Shown: piece after piece, positions 6,028 through 8,436 of the stretch | Layout: each line of letters begins with the position of its first letter | Numbering within the stretch: position 1 is the first letter of the stretch | From: Verrucomicrobiota bacterium | Lineage (GTDB): Bacteria > Verrucomicrobiota > Verrucomicrobiia > Verrucomicrobiales > Akkermansiaceae | Length of the DNA: 8,436 nucleotides | Assembly: GCA_026397695.1 (NCBI GenBank) | Contig: JAPLUJ010000330.1 | Coordinates: 1 to 8,436, forward strand | Direction: 5' to 3' | Made by a program: the position numbers and the translations under genes | The notes under the pieces: model-generated | The model's database searches: none | What the model was told of the DNA's origin: nothing | The model's input: only the letters and a program-made list of their open reading frames with translations

Positions 6028-7787
6028 TCGACGGCCCGCATCGTGGCTTCCGCTTCGATGGCAGCACGCAATACGCCGAGGCCGCACCGAACCTGGCCGA
6101 CTTGGGCGAAATCACCATCGATATCGCGTTGCGCTGGGATGGCGGTAAGAGCCAGTCGATCTTCGATTTCGGCACATCCGTGGACAACCGCTTTACCCTG
6201 ACGCCGGCGGGTGACTCGGGCAAGGCGGAGTTGGCAATGACCCTTGCCGGTAAAACGGAACGACTCGTGGCCGACGCCCCGTTGCCCATGGACAAATGGT
6301 CCCGATGCCGCGTCGAAATCGACGGGAAGAAGATCACGCTGTGGATCGATGACCGCAAGGCTGCGGAGCAGACGTCCGGTTTCCGGCCTGCCGCCGTCTA
6401 CCCCGCCGGCGCGGAAAAACGCAACTTCATTGCTGCTGCCAGGGACGCCACCGGCCACTTCAAAGGCGTCCTCGATCATCTGCGCGTATTCCACACGGTT
6501 CATCATGATTTTGCCAGCATGCCCGAACCCCGCCAACACTCGTCGCGGCGCGTCTGCCTTGACTTCGTCGATGCCGCAAAGCTGAAGTACGCTGGCGGCA
6601 ACCGCCTGGTGGAAGAACTGGTGAAAGCTCAGATCGCTCTCGACTTCGGTACCTTCTACCAGCAGATCAGCGAAAAAATGGAGCAACAAACAAAAGCCAT
6701 CGGCAACAGCCCCGCCCCGCCGGTGGCACGGAAGGAGGAAAAGAAGAACGACCCACTCGCGGAACTCGAGCAGAAACTCGAAAAGCGCAAGCAGGAACTC
6801 GCCGCCGAGTTCGACAAGCTGCCCGGGACGATTCAGCGCCGGGAGGAAGTCAAGCGCTTGGAGGAGAGGGTGCGGGATCTGCAGGCCAAGCGCAACGATC
6901 TCTTCAAGGCGCTTCAATCCAAGCTCGCAGCCGAACCCAAGCCCGAGCCGCAACCCCCGTCGGCCGAACAAATGGCCCACCTCGCCGCCAACGAAAAAGT
7001 GCTCGCCGAAGCCGCGGAAAAGAAGGAACAGGCGAAGGCCCGGGTGCAGCAGCTTGAAGCGTCGTTCAAGGCTCAGCCCGAAGTCGCCAAGCTGCAGGCC
7101 CAACTCGACGAACTCTCGAAACAGGGCGGTGTTCCGGGCGGCAAGAACCTCAATCGCCCCGAACTCGAAGCCCGGCTCAACCACATGCTGGCCGAGTTGC
7201 GCGTCAACACGCCCGACTACGTCCGCTGGTGGCGGCTGTCCGAAGCCGAAGCTCCGAGGCTTCCTTATCGTATTGAAAAACAGCATGCCCCGGACATTCA
7301 CGCCATGGCTGCGGCCGAGCCGCAGATTCGCGCACTCGACGCCGAAATCGCACGCTGCCAGACCAGCGCCCGGTCACTTCAGCCCGATCCGAGCGCCTAT
7401 GTCACCCGGCAAAGCGCCGATCTGGCACGCGACGTCGCCAAAGTGCGCACGGCAGCCGCAGAGCCCAAACAGGAAAGCTACGATCAACACGGTTTGGAGA
7501 CCAACTGGCTGGCATCGCTGCGCTGGCAGCTCGGAAGCGGGTATTACAACAAGCCGTACCGCTCGTACCTTGAGGATCTGGCCAGAGCGAAAGTCGGTCG
7601 CGATGACCAGGAATGTCACGAAAACTTCGACTCGCTCGAGTCGCTCTTTCGCCAGCAGTCCGAGACCCAATGGCACACACGGTGCGACTGGGATTGGCGG
7701 CTGAAACAGGAAATCGACGGTTCCATCACCGAACTCCCGTTACTGCAAAAGTGGCTCGAACGGGCACGGGGAACCGTCAGCAAATGA
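6027..7787 (+). CDS. LamG-like plus coiled-coil C-terminal part of the split large gene
   Basis: In the third frame, meaningful sequence starts around DGPHRGFRFDGSTQYAEA and runs about 586 codons to the TGA at 7785-7787. The frame is formally open back to an ATG at 5541, but before about 6027 it reads as Arg/Pro/Gly-rich noise opposite good coding in frame 1. The first 160 residues look like a LamG/concanavalin-A-like sandwich (FDGSTQYAEA, LGEITIDIALRWDGG, KWSRCRVEIDGKKITLWIDD, FKGVLDHLRVFHTV). A charged, Lys/Glu/Ala-rich coiled coil follows, roughly 6680-7190, with EEKKNDPLAELEQKLEKR and a proline-rich break (EPKPEPQPP). The remainder is a tryptophan-containing, mostly helical tail of unknown family (DYVRWWRLSEAEAP, NWLASLRWQLGSGYYNKPY). 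The fragment has no signal peptide and no good start of its own (first in-frame ATG 6237, inside the LamG fold), so it is most likely expressed only if joined to the upstream metallopeptidase-like part. Confidence 0.72.
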   Translation, partial: VDGPHRGFRFDGSTQYAEAAPNLADLGEITIDIALRWDGGKSQSIFDFGTSVDNRFTLTPAGDSGKAELAMTLAGKTERLVADAPLPMDKWSRCRVEIDGKKITLWIDDRKAAEQTSGFRPAAVYPAGAEKRNFIAAARDATGHFKGVLDHLRVFHTVHHDFASMPEPRQHSSRRVCLDFVDAAKLKYAGGNRLVEELVKAQIALDFGTFYQQISEKMEQQTKAIGNSPAPPVARKEEKKNDPLAELEQKLEKRKQELAAEFDKLPGTIQRREEVKRLEERVRDLQAKRNDLFKALQSKLAAEPKPEPQPPSAEQMAHLAANEKVLAEAAEKKEQAKARVQQLEASFKAQPEVAKLQAQLDELSKQGGVPGGKNLNRPELEARLNHMLAELRVNTPDYVRWWRLSEAEAPRLPYRIEKQHAPDIHAMAAAEPQIRALDAEIARCQTSARSLQPDPSAYVTRQSADLARDVAKVRTAAAEPKQESYDQHGLETNWLASLRWQLGSGYYNKPYRSYLEDLARAKVGRDDQECHENFDSLESLFRQQSETQWHTRCDWDWRLKQEIDGSITELPLLQKWLERARGTVSK

Positions 7788-7883
7788 CTCCTGGCATGGT
7801 CCGTGTGTTGGCGCAACGGCGAGATTCTGATTGGGAACTTTGTGAACGCATTCCGACGACTGACAAGTGAAAGAGAAACATCC
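7788..7883 (+). other. Short spacer before the FGE-like gene
   Basis: These 96 nt contain no recognisable gene, terminator or copy of the dispersed repeat. The absence of a terminator and the short distance make co-transcription of the large split gene with the FGE-like gene plausible. The ribosome-binding region before ATG 7884 is only weakly purine-rich (AAGAGAAA). Confidence 0.45.
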
Positions 7884-8436
7884 ATGAAACACACGATTGC
7901 GATGCTGTTGGCGGCCAGCTTGAGCGCCACCTCCACGGCGGAAGACAACGCGGCTCCGCTCGCGGATTTCAAGGCCGCACAGTGGACCGTGCCCGGAATC
8001 GATCTCAAAATGGCGCGCATTCAGGCCGGAAGCTTCACCATGGGCAGTCCACAAAACGAAACCGCACGCCGCGAGGATGAAACACCGCACGAAGTCACGA
8101 TCACCAAGCCGTTCTACATGGGCATTTATGAAGTCACCCAAAAACAGTATTACGACATCATGCTGCCCGACTTCAACCACGAGAGTTGGATGTACCTTCG
8201 AGGACCGTTGCATGTCGGCGCGGCTTTCCACTACAGGGAAAGGGCCGATCCGTCGTATCGATCGTGGATGGGTAGCAAGCAGTTGAAGCTCCAATATCCG
8301 ATGGAGTGCGTCACCTGGGACAAGGCCCGCGAGTTCTGCCGCAAAGTCACCGAACTCGAGCGCAAGGCCAACCGCCTGCCCGAGGGTTACGTCTATCGCC
8401 TGCCCACCGAGGCCGAGTGGGAATATGCCTGCCGCG
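7884..8436 (+). CDS. Exported FGE/SUMF1-like (FGE-sulfatase domain) protein, 3' end beyond window
   Basis: The open frame starts at ATG 7884 and is still open at the window edge after 184 codons, so it is partial. The signal peptide is MKHTIAMLLAASLSATSTA, with likely cleavage near residue 19. The domain begins at MARIQAGSFTMGS (43-55) and proceeds through HEVTITKPFYMGIYEVTQ, YPMECVTWDKAREFC and RLPTEAEWEYACR (172-184). These are hallmark segments of the formylglycine-generating-enzyme/SUMF1/PvdO fold. The catalytic cysteines of true FGE lie further downstream and cannot be checked. Exported relatives in PVC bacteria are numerous, and many are not sulfatase activators. Between the EVT helix and the VTW segment there is a stretch of over 40 residues (about LPDFNHESWMYLRGPLHVG to GSKQLKLQ) longer than I expect for the core fold. 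The position 96 nt after the large gene suggests joint expression and possibly action on, or with, that secreted protein. Confidence 0.88.
   Translation, partial: MKHTIAMLLAASLSATSTAEDNAAPLADFKAAQWTVPGIDLKMARIQAGSFTMGSPQNETARREDETPHEVTITKPFYMGIYEVTQKQYYDIMLPDFNHESWMYLRGPLHVGAAFHYRERADPSYRSWMGSKQLKLQYPMECVTWDKAREFCRKVTELERKANRLPEGYVYRLPTEAEWEYACR

Noticed and set aside
6019..6045. Programmed -1 ribosomal frameshift
   Set aside because: No X-XXY-YYZ slippery heptamer or obvious downstream stimulatory structure was seen around the transition.
5976..7301. 441-residue ORF on the minus strand
   Set aside because: Antisense shadow of the LamG/coiled-coil region. Its Leu/Phe/Gly-rich pattern is the complement of Lys/Glu/Gln codons.
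1..8436. CRISPR array, tRNA, rRNA or transposase gene
   Set aside because: No regularly spaced repeats, no tRNA-like cloverleaf and no transposase motifs were seen. The three dispersed repeat copies are far apart and diverged.

Overview
This window comes from a GC-rich (about 60 %, estimated by eye) bacterial chromosome. The gene content suggests the Planctomycetota/Verrucomicrobiota/Lentisphaerota/Kiritimatiellota (PVC) group: a small planctomycete-type exported cytochrome c, a secreted beta-propeller glycosidase-like protein, a very long exported multidomain protein with a LamG-like domain, and an exported formylglycine-generating-enzyme (FGE)-like protein. The phylum is an inference, because no rRNA or other marker gene is present. 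All supported genes lie on the + strand.

Layout. 1-32: the end of a dispersed repeat. 73-489: an exported mono-haem cytochrome c. 480-674: the orphan 3' end of an unidentified gene in another frame, followed by a weak terminator-like hairpin. 784-893: a full repeat copy. 934-987: two hairpins forming a leader. 1021-2511: a secreted five-bladed propeller, GH43/GH32-like, with a C-terminal beta-sandwich. 2512-2659: a short regulatory gap with a candidate promoter, inverted repeats and the only clear Shine-Dalgarno sequence in the window. 2660-3400: a cytosolic classical SDR oxidoreductase. 3535-3657: a third repeat copy. 3688-7787: what looks like one very large gene, now in pieces. It holds a signal peptide, an HEWGH metallopeptidase-like region resembling Svx/AvrXca-type proteins, a left-handed beta-helix of hexapeptide repeats, a LamG-like lectin fold, a long charged coiled coil and a helical tail. 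7884-8436 (runs off the end): an exported FGE/SUMF1-like protein, probably in the same transcription unit.

The most notable observation is how the large gene is broken. A TAG at 5818-5820 falls exactly on the sixth position of a hexapeptide repeat, and the repeat continues in register and in frame on both sides of it. About 200 bp later the frame moves by -1 (around 6019-6045) into an intact LamG-like domain. This could be a recent pseudogene, an assembly error or, less likely, recoding. The second notable observation is a roughly 110-bp repeat, in one orientation, immediately upstream of three genes for exported proteins (cytochrome, propeller, metallopeptidase-like). It is not in front of the cytosolic SDR gene.

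Except for the SDR, every intact product carries a signal peptide. The window therefore looks like an accessory region for extracytoplasmic or surface functions (polysaccharide or protein degradation, adhesion). No joint pathway can be proved from the sequence alone.
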